From: Brassica napus
Taxonomy: Eukaryota; Streptophyta; Magnoliopsida; Brassicales; Brassicaceae
Reading direction: 5' to 3'
NCBI RefSeq assembly: GCF_020379485.1
Contig: NC_063449.1
Coordinates: forward strand, 39,429,473 to 39,493,472
Length of the DNA: 64,000 nt
The notes under the pieces were generated by a model that made no database searches, was not told the origin of the DNA, and saw only the letters and a program-made list of their open reading frames with translations. Each line of letters opens with the position of its first letter. Within the stretch, counting starts at the first letter, position 1. A program made the translations under genes and the position numbers. Below are positions 34,100 to 45,520 of this stretch, piece after piece.

Positions 34100-36419
34100 A
34101 TGAAAGGGCTACAGAACATTTACCACCATTCTTACACCTTCTCGTTCTTGCTAGTCTTCCTTGTCTTGATTCTATTTCATCCTGCCCTTTCGATCTATGT
34201 CAACACTTTGTCGTCTTCAGAGTCTCTCACAATCTCGAGCAATAGAACACTTGTATCTCACGGTGGAGTCTTCGAGCTTGGTTTCTTCAAACCCTTGGGA
34301 CGGTCGCGTTGGTATCTCGGAATATGGTATAAGAAAGTCTCCCAGAAAACCTACGCATGGGTCGCCAACAGAGACAGCCCTCTCTCCAATTCCATTGGAA
34401 CCCTCAAAATCTCTGGCAACAATCTTGTCCTGCTAGGTCAGTCTAATAACACTGTTTGGTCGACAAATCTTACTAGAGAAAATGTGAGATCACCAGTGAT
34501 AGCAGAGCTTCTTCCCAACGGTAATTTTGTAATGAGATACTCCAGCAACAAAGACTCAAGTGGATTCTTGTGGCAGAGTTTCGATTTTCCGACAGATACT
34601 TTACTTCCGGATATGAAACTAGGTTACGATCTCAAAACAGGGCGTAACAGAATTCTTACATCATGGAGAAGTTCAGATGATCCGTCAAGCGGGAATACCA
34701 CGTACAAAATCGACACTCAAAGGGGATTGCCAGAGTTTATTCTTAATCAAGGACGTTATGAAATGCAAAGGAGCGGTCCGTGGAATGGAATGGAGTTTAG
34801 TGGCATACCGGAGGTGCAAGGATTAAATTACATGGTTTACAATTATACGGAGAACAGTGAGGAGATCTCTTACACGTTCCATATGACCAACCAAAGCATC
34901 TACTCCAGATTGACAGTCAGTGACTATACACTTAATCGATTGACGTGGATCCCGCCATCACGGGCATGGAGCATGTTCTGGACTTTACCGACGGACGTGT
35001 GCGATCCACTTTACTTATGTGGATCTTATTCTTACTGTGACCTAATTACGTCACCTAACTGTAACTGTATTAGAGGGTTCGTTCCCAAGAACCCGCAGCA
35101 GTGGGACTTGAGAGACGGAACACAGGGGTGTGTGAGGACGACGCAGATGAGCTGTAGTGGAGATGGCTTTTTGCGGCTAAACAATATGAATTTGCCGGAT
35201 ACCAAGACGGCGACTGTGGATCGGATAATTGATGTGAAAAAATGCGAAGAGAGGTGTCTAAGTGATTGTAACTGTACGTCGTTTGCTATTGCGGATGTTC
35301 GAAACGGCGGATTGGGTTGTGTGTTTTGGACCGGAGAGCTCGTTGAGATCAGGAAATTTGCCGTCGGTGGTCAAGATCTTTACGTCAGGTTGAATGCTGC
35401 TGATCTAGGTTAGTGTAATCTTCTAAAACTAAACACATCGGATATCCTATCTCATCAATTCAAATAATAAATGTGACCCGTTCATCCAAATAAGTAAATA
35501 AACAAAAAGCAAAAACAGTTAATAGAATAAAATAGTATAATTGGACAGTTACATAGGAACATATTGATAGCTAATTATAATCCCATTGATAGTGTATGCA
35601 TCTACTATGTTAGAGTTTCATAATGATGTTGACAAAAAAACATTGTGGATACAAAAAAAATAGTGGATACAAAATTATAAAATGCATAATAAATGATATA
35701 TATTTTCTGATCAAATCAATATATGATATTATAAGATGCAAAATAGTAAGTTATCAGCCCGTACCTTGCATGGACAATATATAGTAGATATAAAATCGTA
35801 AATAAATAAATTTAAATATATTTTTTCTGTTGGACAACTAAATAAAATTATTTAAACACGAATTATACATGCAACGGGCCGGCTAATATTAGTATTTATG
35901 ATTACTAATTCTGTAGAAGCAGGACGATAAAATAGATGAATATAATTCGGCAAATACAAGGGATGTATACGTGAACTCGACCAAATATTTTTTTAAAAAA
36001 AAACTCGACCAAATATTTTAAAAAACTATAACTCATAATTTCTGTCATGTCAGCGTCAGGCGTCATTAACTACATAAGACATTAGTTTTTTGTTTTTGTT
36101 CCTCGTCCTCGATCTCATACTAATTTCTTAACCTGTCGAAGTCAATTTTTTTTTGTTTTATGCGCTGCAAAAGCCATTCATGCCAAAAGGTTTGAGTTGG
36201 TCAGCTTAATAGCCTGTCAAATTTGTGACACGACTCTGTGCAGATTTTTCCTCGGATGAGAAGAGACACCGAACTGGAAAAATCATAGGTTGGAGTATTG
36301 GAGTCAGCGTTATGCTTATTCTGAGTGTTCTCGTGTTATGCTTTTGGAAGAGGAGACAGAAGCAAGCAAAAGCATATGTTGTTGGAATGAAAAACTTTGT
36401 AGAGATGGAAAAAGTGTGA
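34100..36419 (+). CDS. S-domain protein with transmembrane exon, no kinase (membrane-anchored SLG / truncated SRK-like)
   Basis: Exon 1 is 34100-35408, the intron 35409-36243 (GTTAGT...TGTGCAG) and exon 2 36244-36419; about 494 residues. A signal peptide ([16 protein letters not shown], residues 16-31) is followed by a bulb-lectin domain ([17 protein letters not shown]), the S-locus glycoprotein domain ([27 protein letters not shown]) and a PAN/apple region. All 12 conserved Cys are present, with several N-glycosylation sites (NRT, NNT, NYT, NQS, NCT). Exon 2 encodes a transmembrane helix ([20 protein letters not shown]) and the stop-transfer WKRRQKQAK, then stops where SRK would continue into its kinase. 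An in-frame TAG overlaps the intron donor, so unspliced RNA would give a secreted 437-residue form. It would act at the cell surface, as in stigma recognition; whether it belongs to the S locus is not proven. Confidence 0.85.
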
Positions 36420-36773
36420 AAAAGTGTTTAAGTACTTGAAAAAAAAGAAATTTTGCGAAGAAAACAACTTTTTATTATTTAAGAGGATTTGTTATTACTA
36501 GAATGATACAAAATGAAAAGAGAATGAATGTATTTAGAACCTCCAAAGTACAAAATATTTTAAATATTTTAATCTAAAATCTAAAAAAATCTACTTAATT
36601 AAACATCTAGATAATTTTATGAAAATATATAGATTTTTATTTTAAAGAGATGGAAGACTTCTTTAGAACTTATGTTAAATATGGACCAACACATGATTTG
36701 TGAATTGTTATCCCAATAATATAACCCAAATCGTTGCCAAAAAAAAAAAATATATATATATATATATATAACC
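36420..36773. other. Intergenic AT-rich stretch
   Basis: No gene seen. It contains a TA microsatellite at about 36749-36770. Confidence 0.5.
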
Positions 36774-36965
36774 CAAATCAAGTTTTCTTTTCAACACCCT
36801 TCCCTAAACTTGATTTGCTTATTCTGAGTAACCTCAGCATTTTGATATTGTCTTTCCGTTTGAGTGGCTTAGTGAAGATATTAGCTACTTGATAATTTGT
36901 CTTCACATACTCCAATTGCACGTTCATATTGGTAACCCATTTTCTAATATAATGATAACGAATAT
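36774..36965 (-). pseudogene. Ty1/copia RNase H C-terminal relic
   Basis: The minus strand reads INIRYHYIRKWVTNMNVQLE, then VKTNYQVANIFTKPLKRKD and a stop near 36774-36790. This is the end of copia RNase H (RYHYIRExV..G, IFTKPL) with no other part of the element present. It differs from both copia elements nearby. Confidence 0.8.
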
Positions 36966-37027
36966 TTATGTGCTTACTCCAATGATGAAAGACTGGATTT
37001 CACCAATGCTATTGTTGATTTGTTATC

Positions 37028-37464
37028 TGTTGGAGGATGGACCTTCAGCCTGTTCGCGAGTTGAACATATTTGAATAAGGCCCAGTACGGGGAAGCCGAC
37101 CCGTTTGGAATGATAACCCTCGCTCTTCACGCAAACAAGGACAACGAGGAACAGTGGCCTAGACCGTAGGCTGCACTCTTCGCCGATCATAGCCAAACAC
37201 GAACCGATTCTCTGACACAACCACCGCTAGACGGAAGGAGAAAGGGAAATAGGTCTTTATATACAGGAGAGAATTCAATGAGAAAGGGGGATCCAGAACG
37301 AGAGAGAGAGAGAGAGAGAGCTATTGACAACGAGTTCACTTTCTTTTGTATCTTTCTGTTCGGCAAACAGCTTAACACTTCAATAAACAAGATCTTTGGC
37401 CCCTAAACTCTATTTATTATTGTATAAGATCCTTAAACTTGGTTACAGGTTTTAGGATTCAACA
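37028..37464 (+). repeat. 5' LTR of a Tat-like Ty3/gypsy remnant
   Basis: Starts TGTTGGAGG and ends GGATTCAACA. It is followed by TTGGCCCCCACAGTGGAGCC, close to the primer-site region TTGGCGCCCACCGTGGGGCC known in Tat/Ogre-type elements. It contains a GA microsatellite (about 37302-37320). The matching 3' LTR was not found in the window. Confidence 0.6.
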
Positions 37465-37520
37465 ATATTGGCCCCCACAGTGGAGCCTTAAGGATTCCTA
37501 CGCACAAAGTTCGCAAGCGC

Positions 37521-37722
37521 TATCAGAGTTTAAATTATATTGGTTAAATTCGGTTTCCTTTTGCCGGTTTACCTTAAGTTTGGTTTAGTATAGATTGTAT
37601 ATAAAGTGAACGTTGTACATTGATTTTAAACTAATGAGAAATATCTTTTAATCTGTAACAAACTTTCTCATCTCTTCTCTCTTGATTCTCTCTCGATTCT
37701 CTCTCAGTCCTGATTCGTAATA
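37521..37722 (+). repeat. Copia 5' LTR (202 bp)
   Basis: Starts TATCAGAGTT and ends TTCGTAATA, with unusual TA...TA rather than TG...CA termini, as fixed by the flanking AGCGC duplication. TATA-like GTATATAAAGTG at about 37598-37609 is the likely promoter. Confidence 0.9.
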
Positions 37723-37735
37723 TGGTATCAGAGCC
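37723..37735 (+). promoter_or_regulatory. Copia primer-binding site (tRNA-Met type)
   Basis: TGGTATCAGAGCC directly follows the 5' LTR, the standard tRNA-iMet-complementary site of plant copia elements. Confidence 0.9.
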
Positions 37736-37792
37736 ATCTGAGCTCGTTTATTCGTGATTCTTCCGTTGATTCGTGTTTTTCTCAAGCTCACG

Positions 37793-40700
37793 ATGGTATC
37801 GGTGAAGAAGATTCCGCGAAAATCGACTCGCGTAACTCGCAAACCGATCCGGTCCACCGATGTCGATGATTCACCTCCGCCTTCTCCTCCGGTAGCTCAA
37901 CCTCGCAACACCGGAGCTCCGCGAATGGTGATACCTCCTGAATCGATGGATCCGAATCAATCTCCTCTATTTATGCATAATGCCGATCATCCAGGTTTAC
38001 AGCTGATTTCTCTTAAACTGGATGGATCGAATTATGATGATTGGAATGCAGCTATGAAGATTGCTCTAGATGCGAAAAATAAGATAGGATTTGTAGATGG
38101 AACTCTCACTCGTCCTGATACATCCGATCCTACTTTTCGCTTATGGTCTAGATGCAATAGTATGGTGAAATCATGGTTGTTGAACTCAGTTTCTCCTCAG
38201 ATCTATCGCAGTATTTTGCGCTTGAATGATGCTGCAGATATTTGGCGTGATCTTCATGGTCGCTTTCATATGACGAACCTCCCTCGGACGTTTAACTTGA
38301 CTCAAGAGATTCAAGATCTCAAGCAAGGATCCATGTCTCTCTCGGATTACTACACTACTCTAAAGACACTTTGGGATAATTTGGAGAGTGTAGATGAACC
38401 AGATACACCTTGTGTTTGTGGGAATGCAGAAAAATTGCAGAAAAAGGTAGATAGAGCAAAGATTGTTAAGTTTCTTGCTGGCTTAAATGACTCTTATGCA
38501 ATCATTCGAAGACAGATCATTATGAAGAAAGTTTTGCCCTCTCTGGTTGAAGTATACAACATTCTTGATCAAGATGATAGTCAGAAAGGCTTCTCAACGG
38601 CTATCACTCCGGCAGCTTTCAATGTTTCTGAGAATGTGCCTCCTCCAATGGCTGAAGCAGGGATTTGTTATGTTCAAACTGGTCCTAATAAAGGAAGACC
38701 TATCTGTTCTTTCTGCAACCGTGTGGGTCATATTGCTGAAAGATGCTATAAAAAGCATGGATTTCCACCGGGGTTTGTTTCCAAATACAAGTCTCAGTCA
38801 TCAGGAGATAGACTTCAGAAGCCTAAACAAGTGGCAGCTCAAGTATCTTTCAGTCCTCCGAACTCAGGACAGTCACCGATGACTATGGATCATCTGGTTG
38901 GCAATCACAGCAAAGAACAACTTCAACAGTTCATTGCTCTCTTCAGTTCTCAGTTACCAAATGTCACCATGGGTTCAAATGAAGCAAGTTCTTCTAAACA
39001 GCCTATGGATAACTCTGGTATATCTTTTAATCCAACTACTCTTGTTTTCATTGGTTTATTGACTGTCTCTAGACATACTTTGGCCAATGAAACATGGATA
39101 ATAGATTCTGGGGCTACTCATCATGTTTGTCATGATCGCAGTATGTATACTTCTATTGACATCACTACAACTAGTAATGTGAATTTGCCAAATGGGATGA
39201 TAGTCAAGATCAGTGGAGTTGGAATTGTTCAACTAAATGAGCATATTACTCTCCACAACGTCTTGTATATACCAGAATTTCGGCTCAACCTCCTCAGTAT
39301 CAGTTCTCTGACAAGTGATATTGGTTCTCAGGTTATCTTTGATGTTTCTTCTTGTGCAATTCAGGATCCTACCAAGGGTTGGACGATTGGACAGGGTAGA
39401 CGTGTTGCTAATCTCTATGTGCTTGATGTTAAGAGTTCACCGATGAAGATCAATGCAGTGGTGGATATTAGTCTATGGCACAAGAGGTTGGGACATCCTT
39501 CCTACACAAGACTGGATAAAATTTCCGAAGCTCTAGGAACTACGAAACACAAGAATAAAGGCGATGCTCACTGTCATGTGTGTCATCTTGCAAAGCAGAA
39601 GAAGTTGTCTTATTCTTCTCAGAATCATATTTGTACTGCGAGTTTTCAATTACTTCATGTTGACGTTTGGGGACCATTTTCTGTGGAAACTTTGGAAGGT
39701 TATAAGTATTTTCTCACCATTGTTGATGATCACTCTCGAGCAACATGGATCTACTTATTACAATCCAAAAGTGATGTTCTTCACATCTTCCCTACCTTTG
39801 TCAATCAAATTGAAACACAGTACAACACAAAGATCAAATCAGTGAGAAGAGATAATGCACCGGAGCTAAGTTTCACAGAGTTATTCAAGGAGAAGGGTAT
39901 TGTTTCTTATCATTCTTGTCCTGAGACACTAGAGCAGAATTCTGTTTTAGAGAGGAAACATCAACACTTATTGAATGTTGCTCGTGCATTGATGTTTCAG
40001 TCTCAAGTTCCTTTACAATATTGGGGAGATTGTGTGCTCACTGCTGCTTTTCTCATCAACAGAACTCCATCTCCTTTGCTTGCTAATAAGTCACCTTATG
40101 AAGTACTTATGGGTAAAGCTCCTCAGTATGATCAGCTTCGAACATTTGGGTGTTTGTGTTATGGTTCCACATCTCCAAAACAACGTCACAAGTTCATGCC
40201 TCGGTCTCGTGCTTGTGTGTTTTTGGGCTACCCTTCTGGCTATAAGGGGTACAAACTTCTGGATTTGGAGAGCAACAAGATATATATATCTCGGAATGTT
40301 ACTTTTCATGAAGATATCTTTCCTATGGCTAAACATCAGAAGATGGATGAATCATCACTTCATTTCTTTCCTCCAAAAGTTACCGTACCATCAGCTCCAT
40401 CACCAAATATTTCTTCTTCTCCTTTTTCAACCTTATCACCACAAATTTCTAAAAGACAGAGAACAGTTCCTGCTCATCTAAAGGACTTTCATTGTTACTC
40501 TGTTCATGACTCTGCTTATCCCATATCTTCTACTCTTTCATACTCTCAAATTTCTTCACATCATCTTGCTTACATTAATAGCATTACAAATATCCCTATT
40601 CCACAATCATATGCTGAGGTACGGCAATCTAAAGAATGGACTGAGTCTGCAGATAAAGAGTTGGATGCAATGGAGGAGAATGATACATGGGATGTTGTTC

Positions 40701-42146
40701 CATTGCCTAAAGGGAAGAAAGCTATTGGATGTCGTTGGGTACATACGTTGAAGTTTAATGCGGATGGCACGTTGGAAAGAAGAAAATCTCGGTTGGTTGG
40801 TAAAGGTTATACTCAAAAGGAGGGATTGGATTATATTGAGACATTTTCTCCAGTGGCAAAGATGGCTACGGTGAAATTGTTGTTGAAAGTTGGAGCTTCA
40901 AAGAAATGGTTTCTTCATCAGTTAGATATATCAAATGCTTTCCTTAATGGTGAACTGGATGAAGAAATCTATATGAAGCTTCCTGAGGGTTATGCAGAGA
41001 GAAAGGGGGACTTGCCACCTAATGCTGTTTGTAAGTTGAAGAAGTCCATCTATGGTCTCAAACAAGCATCTAGACAGTGGTTTAAGAAATTTTCAACCTC
41101 GTTGTTTCAGCTTGGGTTTCAGAAAGCTCATGGTGATCATACTCTTTTTGTGAGACAAACTGAGAATGATTTTGTTGCGGTATTGGTGTATGTAGATGAT
41201 ATCGTAATTGCTAGTACTGATGATGCTGTTGCAGTGAAACTCAAGTCTGATCTTAAGAGCTTCTTTAAGCTACGTGATCTTGGAAGCCTTAAGTATTTTT
41301 TTGGGTTTGGAAATCTCTAGGACATCTGATGGTATTTCTCTATGTCAACGCAAGTATGCCTTGGAACTTCTCACTTCTACAGGCATGCTAGACTGTAAAC
41401 CATCCAGTGTTCCTATGATGCCAAACTTGAAGTTGTCTAAAGTGGATGGAGATTTAATTGAAGATCGGGAGATGTACAGACGTCTTGTTGGTCGTTTGAT
41501 GTACTTGACAATTACAAGACCTGACATCACATTCGCAGTAAATAAACTCTGTCAGTTCTCTTCCGCTCCAAGAACATCTCATCTTGGTGCAGTATATAAG
41601 GTGTTACAATACATCAAGGGTACTGTAGGACAGGGTTTGTTCTACTCTGCTCATTCTGATTTGACTTTGAAAGGCTTTGCGGATGCTGATTGGGCGGCTT
41701 GTGTTGATAGTCGCCGCTCCACTACTGGTTTCACGATGTTTGTAGGTGATTCATTAATTTCTTGGCGCTCTAAGAAACAGCCCACGGTTTCTAGATCATC
41801 AGCTGAAGCTGAATATAGAGCTTTGGCGCTTGCATCTTGTGAAATGATGTGGCTGTGTATTCTTCTTCGTGAACTGCATGTTGCTTCTTCATCAGTTCCA
41901 GTTCTCTTTTCCGATAGTACTGCAGCCATTTATATTGCGACAAACCCGGTCTTTCACGAACGGACTAAGCATATTGAGCTTGATTGTCATACCGTGCGTG
42001 AGAAGATTGATAAAGGTTTGCTTAAGACTCTTCATGTGAGAACAGAGGATCAGGTTGCAGATATCCTTACTAAACCATTATTCCCTTATCAATTTGAACA
42101 TCTGAAATCCAAGATGTGCATACGCAACATCTTCTGCACATCTTGA
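37793..42146 (+). pseudogene. gag-pol: Ty1/copia gag-pol polyprotein with one frameshift
   Basis: Start ATG 37793 (MVSVKKIPRK), 57 bp after the primer site. Order: gag with DUF4219/UBN2-like region (LDGSNYDDWNAAM, AADIWRDLHGRF), zinc knuckle CSFCNRVGHIAERC, protease WIIDSGATHHVC, integrase H-H-C-C (LWHKRLGHPS, CHVCHLAKQ), D (HVDVWGPF), D (RRDNAPELSF) and E (SVLERKHQHLL), RT with YVDDIVIA, and RNase H (ADADWA, SSAEAEYRAL, DSTAAI). Continuous to about 41300, where a 7-T run shifts the frame; the downstream frame (from about 41290) runs to the normal stop at 42144-42146. Otherwise all catalytic motifs are present, so this copy was active recently. Confidence 0.92.
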
Positions 42147-42153
42147 GGGGGAC
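42143..42153 (+). promoter_or_regulatory. Copia polypurine tract
   Basis: TTGAGGGGGAC lies between the stop codon and the 3' LTR start at 42154. Confidence 0.85.
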
Positions 42154-42348
42154 TATCAGAGTTTAAATTATATTGGTTAAATTCGGTTTCCTTTTGCCGG
42201 TTTACCTTAAGTTTGGTTTAGTATAGATTGTATATAAAGTGAACGTTGTACATTGATTTTAAACTAATGAGAAATATCTTTTAATCTGTAACAAACTTTC
42301 TCATCTCTTCTCTCACTCTCGATTCTCTCTCAGTCCTGATTCGTAATA
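42154..42348 (+). repeat. Copia 3' LTR (195 bp)
   Basis: Matches 37521-37722 except for a 7-bp shorter CTCTC tract. It is followed by the AGCGC target duplication. Confidence 0.92.
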
Positions 42349-42959
42349 AGCGCCCGCAAAGCAGGAAAAATGTCTACATCATCCACCGGACAACCCACGA
42401 CTAAAGCAAGTGACCGACAAACCCTAGCACCGCGACAAAGTGGGGTGGAGTCAGGAAAGAGCAGCCAGATTAACCCCGGAAATATGCGCCACCCATCCTC
42501 GTCCGCCATCGACGCCTTGCTCTCAAACGCCAGGACCGCTTCTACCACGACACCATCTACGGCACAGACGAACCACCCTCATGAAATCATGACCAGCCCG
42601 GCGCAACCCCTGATCACCCGATGGAACTGCCGAACCCAACCCACACGCGGCTAAAAAAGATCCCCAAATACTGACGTTACGGCCGTACTACACACACTAG
42701 TCGAAAAAGTAGATGAACTCACTTGCCGAGGAACGCAAGAACCAGCGACCTAAACCTAGATGCCGACTCCACATAACTGCTGGAGGAGGAGCAGACGACC
42801 CGAAATGTTGGGCGCATACCCATCGAGTTGACCGCTTAGATTCAGCGAAACCTTTTTGGAGACTCGGAAACACCGACCCAAAGGAAAACGGCACCTCCAA
42901 CTCACTTTTAGACAATTGTACGTCCCATCAACTTTTTATGGATATCCTTGAACTATGCT
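42349..42959 (+). pseudogene. gag: Tat-like gypsy gag N-terminal remnant
   Basis: Continuation of the leader interrupted by the copia element. ATG at 42370 opens a 94-codon frame (MSTSSTGQPTTKASDRQTLA) rich in Ser/Thr/Pro, as is common at Tat gag N-termini. It stops at 42654, and further pieces to about 42955 are in shifted frames. No capsid domain remains and the rest of the element is missing. Confidence 0.5.
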
Positions 42960-43860
42960 CCTAATTGATTTGCTTGGCTTGCATTAATTTCCAAGAGCTG
43001 GTTGAGAAGAAGATCAGTACTAATCTCCTTTGGTTGAGGGTTTGAAGAACTTCCTTTTCTTTGGTTTGGTGTATTGTCTTTGTAAGGACAGAAACTGGGT
43101 GGATAGTTGTTGAGTTTGGGTTGATAGCCTCCTTGTTGGTTGTTGTAAGATGGCTTTTGTTGGTAGTCTCCTTGGTACTGAGGTTTTCTTAAAAAGATTC
43201 CTTATAGAGTGTTCTGCTCATTTGGTTTGAAAGGTGGATAGTTTTGATCTTTTTGTCTACATTGTGCTTATGTTTGAGAGGTTATAGTTGTAGTAGTTGT
43301 TATAGTTGTTGTTGATGTAGCCTTACCTACTGACATAGTTAACATCTTCTTGACCCTCTTGCTCATGATTCTGTCTTGCTCATGATTCTGTTGAGATTCA
43401 TTGTAGCCTTGCTATTGATCAAATTCACCCATTAAATTTACATTTTTCTGCCTTTTCAAAAAGGATGTCGATTTGGTCATGTACTGCTTTCGCTCCCTTC
43501 TTGTGTGCTCATCTTGAGCTCCACCTCTATTGTTGGTTCTGTCATAATCATCACAATAGATAGTCACTTTGAGCAAGATTCTCTACCAACTGCATCCCCT
43601 TGTTTGAAATCATCCCAAGAGATGCCCACTGCTTACAGTGTCAAGCATGTTCTTAAATTTGGGCAAGACTCCTCTGTAGAAGGGTCTCAACAAAGTCTCC
43701 TTTCTGAATTCATGGTGAGGGCCCTGCATAATCTAGCCCTTGATGAACCGCTCCATCCTTCACCAAAGTTCTCTATTCTTTTATATTATAACTCAATACT
43801 TTTACTCCTCAAAGACATTTCACCTTTCATTGACAAATATAGATAAAGAAAGTAAGTTAG
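42960..43860 (-). pseudogene. gag: Athila-like gag remnant
   Basis: The minus strand shows pieces such as NNQQGGYQPKLNNYPPSF, then NPQPKEISTDLLLNQLLE and TMSVGKATS. They are rich in Gln/Asn/Tyr/Pro, as in the gag C-terminal region of Athila-type elements, and are separated by stops. Adjacent on its 5' side is an eroded primer-site/LTR region (from about 43930), consistent with a minus-strand element cut off after gag. Confidence 0.55.
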
Positions 43861-43929
43861 TAACCAAATAGAAAATAAGATTTAGTCTCAAGCAATGACT
43901 GAATTCCAATGTCAAAATCAATCTTAGGA

Positions 43930-45170
43930 TTTGCAACGGTATCAAAACTCAATAAGAAATCAGTTTATTAATCTTGTATAACTCTAGTTACAAGCTCTAA
44001 TGTTGTTGTAATATAAGAGTTGTCAATCAGAACCTAATATGACTCTAAGCAAAGAGAATGAAAATAATTACCAAATATAATTAAGCAATATAAGTTTTGT
44101 GAATAAGTAATTAAACATAAACTAAACAAGATTCAAACTTAATGATCTGAAACTCAAACAAACTTAAGAACAATAACAACCTTTTAATCAAAGGTTAAGG
44201 TATGGATCCATGGGCAAGACTTTCATTTAAGATAATTAATATTCAACCAAAGGGGCTCAAACTAACAATCATTCAAGTTACATACGTCTAGACACAAATG
44301 TTTCAGCAAACTTATTTCGGACATGAAATGTTTGGATCTAGATATAGAGAGATCAAGACTAATTCAGTATTAGGATCACTAAAGAAGCATAGAACAAGAT
44401 ATGAAGGATCTAGCAATATACACCCAAGTCTTCACTAAATCATCCTAATCTACGTAACCATAGATCCAAATAGTGTCTCTCACTAATCATCATGAAAGAC
44501 CTTAAACCATGTAACGTTTAAGAATAATCATGTTAGAAGACAAGATAAACACACTAAACATAAGACTTATAAGAGATATTGCATTATTGTTTTTTTGTCA
44601 GAAAAAGAAGAGAAATTGCTTAAAAGATGATAAATGAATAACTTTTCATCAGAATCAATTGTCTTACTAGATAAAATAAGATAATTAAAAAATTTGGCCT
44701 AAAAAACAGATATATAGGCCTCCAAAGTCGGACTTGATCGACTCATCAACCCTAGATTGACCCAATAGAAACTGGGTAAAATTCTGGTGAAAGCTTAACT
44801 CTTTATATTTTCAAAGCTCACATGTCTGTTATCAGCATACCTCTAGTCTGGCTGCCGTTGCACTCAAGTCACCCAATGGCTTCTTGTAACCGCTGCATCT
44901 GGTCACAAAATCAAACAGTATGGCTCAAAACTGTATAAGCTCAAGGCTGCATGACATCATTGTGAGTGTTGGGAAAATCCTTTTTTGGTCGAGGAGTCCT
45001 GTAGCGGCTTTTTGTAGAACGATGTGGTAGGCTGCTATGAGTGTACAAGGATTCAAGGTTTCTTTGATAAACTGCTGTTATGCCCCGAAATTCAAATGGT
45101 AACTCGTCAACGCTGCACCGGACGGCTACGAGTGTTGGCTAAATTAAGGTAGTCATCTCATGGCCTTTCT
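43930..45170 (-). repeat. Diverged Athila-like 5' LTR remnant
   Basis: Alignable by eye with the LTR at 23019-24447: GGATCCATGG, GACATGAAATGT, GGATCACTAA..AAGCA, CCTAATCTACGTAACCATAGATCCAA. TTTGCAACGGTATC at 43930-43943 looks like a mutated tRNA-Asp primer site. TGTAGCGGC-type motifs appear near the far end (about 45000), as in the intact LTRs. Confidence 0.6.
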
Positions 45171-45179
45171 ATACGCTAC

Positions 45180-45520
45180 CCGCCAAGACGGGTTTTCCAC
45201 CGAACAGTAAAATTTAGTTTTTTTTGCCCAAAAACACAAAAATTAATTTTTTTTGCCAAAACCACAAAATCAATTTTTTCACCAGAACAAAAAAATTTAC
45301 TTTTTCCGCTAAAATTGCAAATCAAGTTTTCTGCAAAACCCACAAAACAAGTTTTTGCCAAAATCGCAAGACGAGTTTTGTCACCAAAACTGTAAAATCG
45401 AGATTTTTGGCAAAAACCGAAAAAATTAAAAAATTTCACATAAATGAGTTTTCCGTGAAGACCCACAAAATTGAATTTTCTCGCAAAAACTGCAAAATGA
45501 GTTTTCCACATCAAAACCCA
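45180..45520. repeat. Minisatellite with a period of about 32 bp
   Basis: About ten degenerate units of the form CAAAA(n)CACAAAAT(n)GAGTTTTC. The array happens to be open in one frame on each strand (plus 45224-45541, minus 45514-45176). No gene is inferred. Confidence 0.8.

Larger units (their letters stand above)
31499..35615 (+). repeat. Segmental duplication, copy 1
   Basis: Matches 54151-62985 in order: CTCAAGTC repeats, the unidentified minus-strand gene fragment, about 1.6 kb of upstream DNA, S-domain exon 1 and the start of its intron. Differences are mostly insertions: a hAT MITE here, and about 4.1 kb plus an intronic duplication in copy 2. Confidence 0.9.
37521..42348 (+). mobile_element. 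Nearly intact Ty1/copia retrotransposon (4828 bp)
   Basis: LTRs are 37521-37722 and 42154-42348, nearly identical apart from a 7-bp indel in a CTCTC tract. The primer site is 37723-37735, one long polyprotein frame follows, and the polypurine tract is 42143-42153. The 5-bp target duplication AGCGC is perfect (37516-37520 and 42349-42353). It is inserted into the leader of the Tat-like gypsy remnant. Confidence 0.95.
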
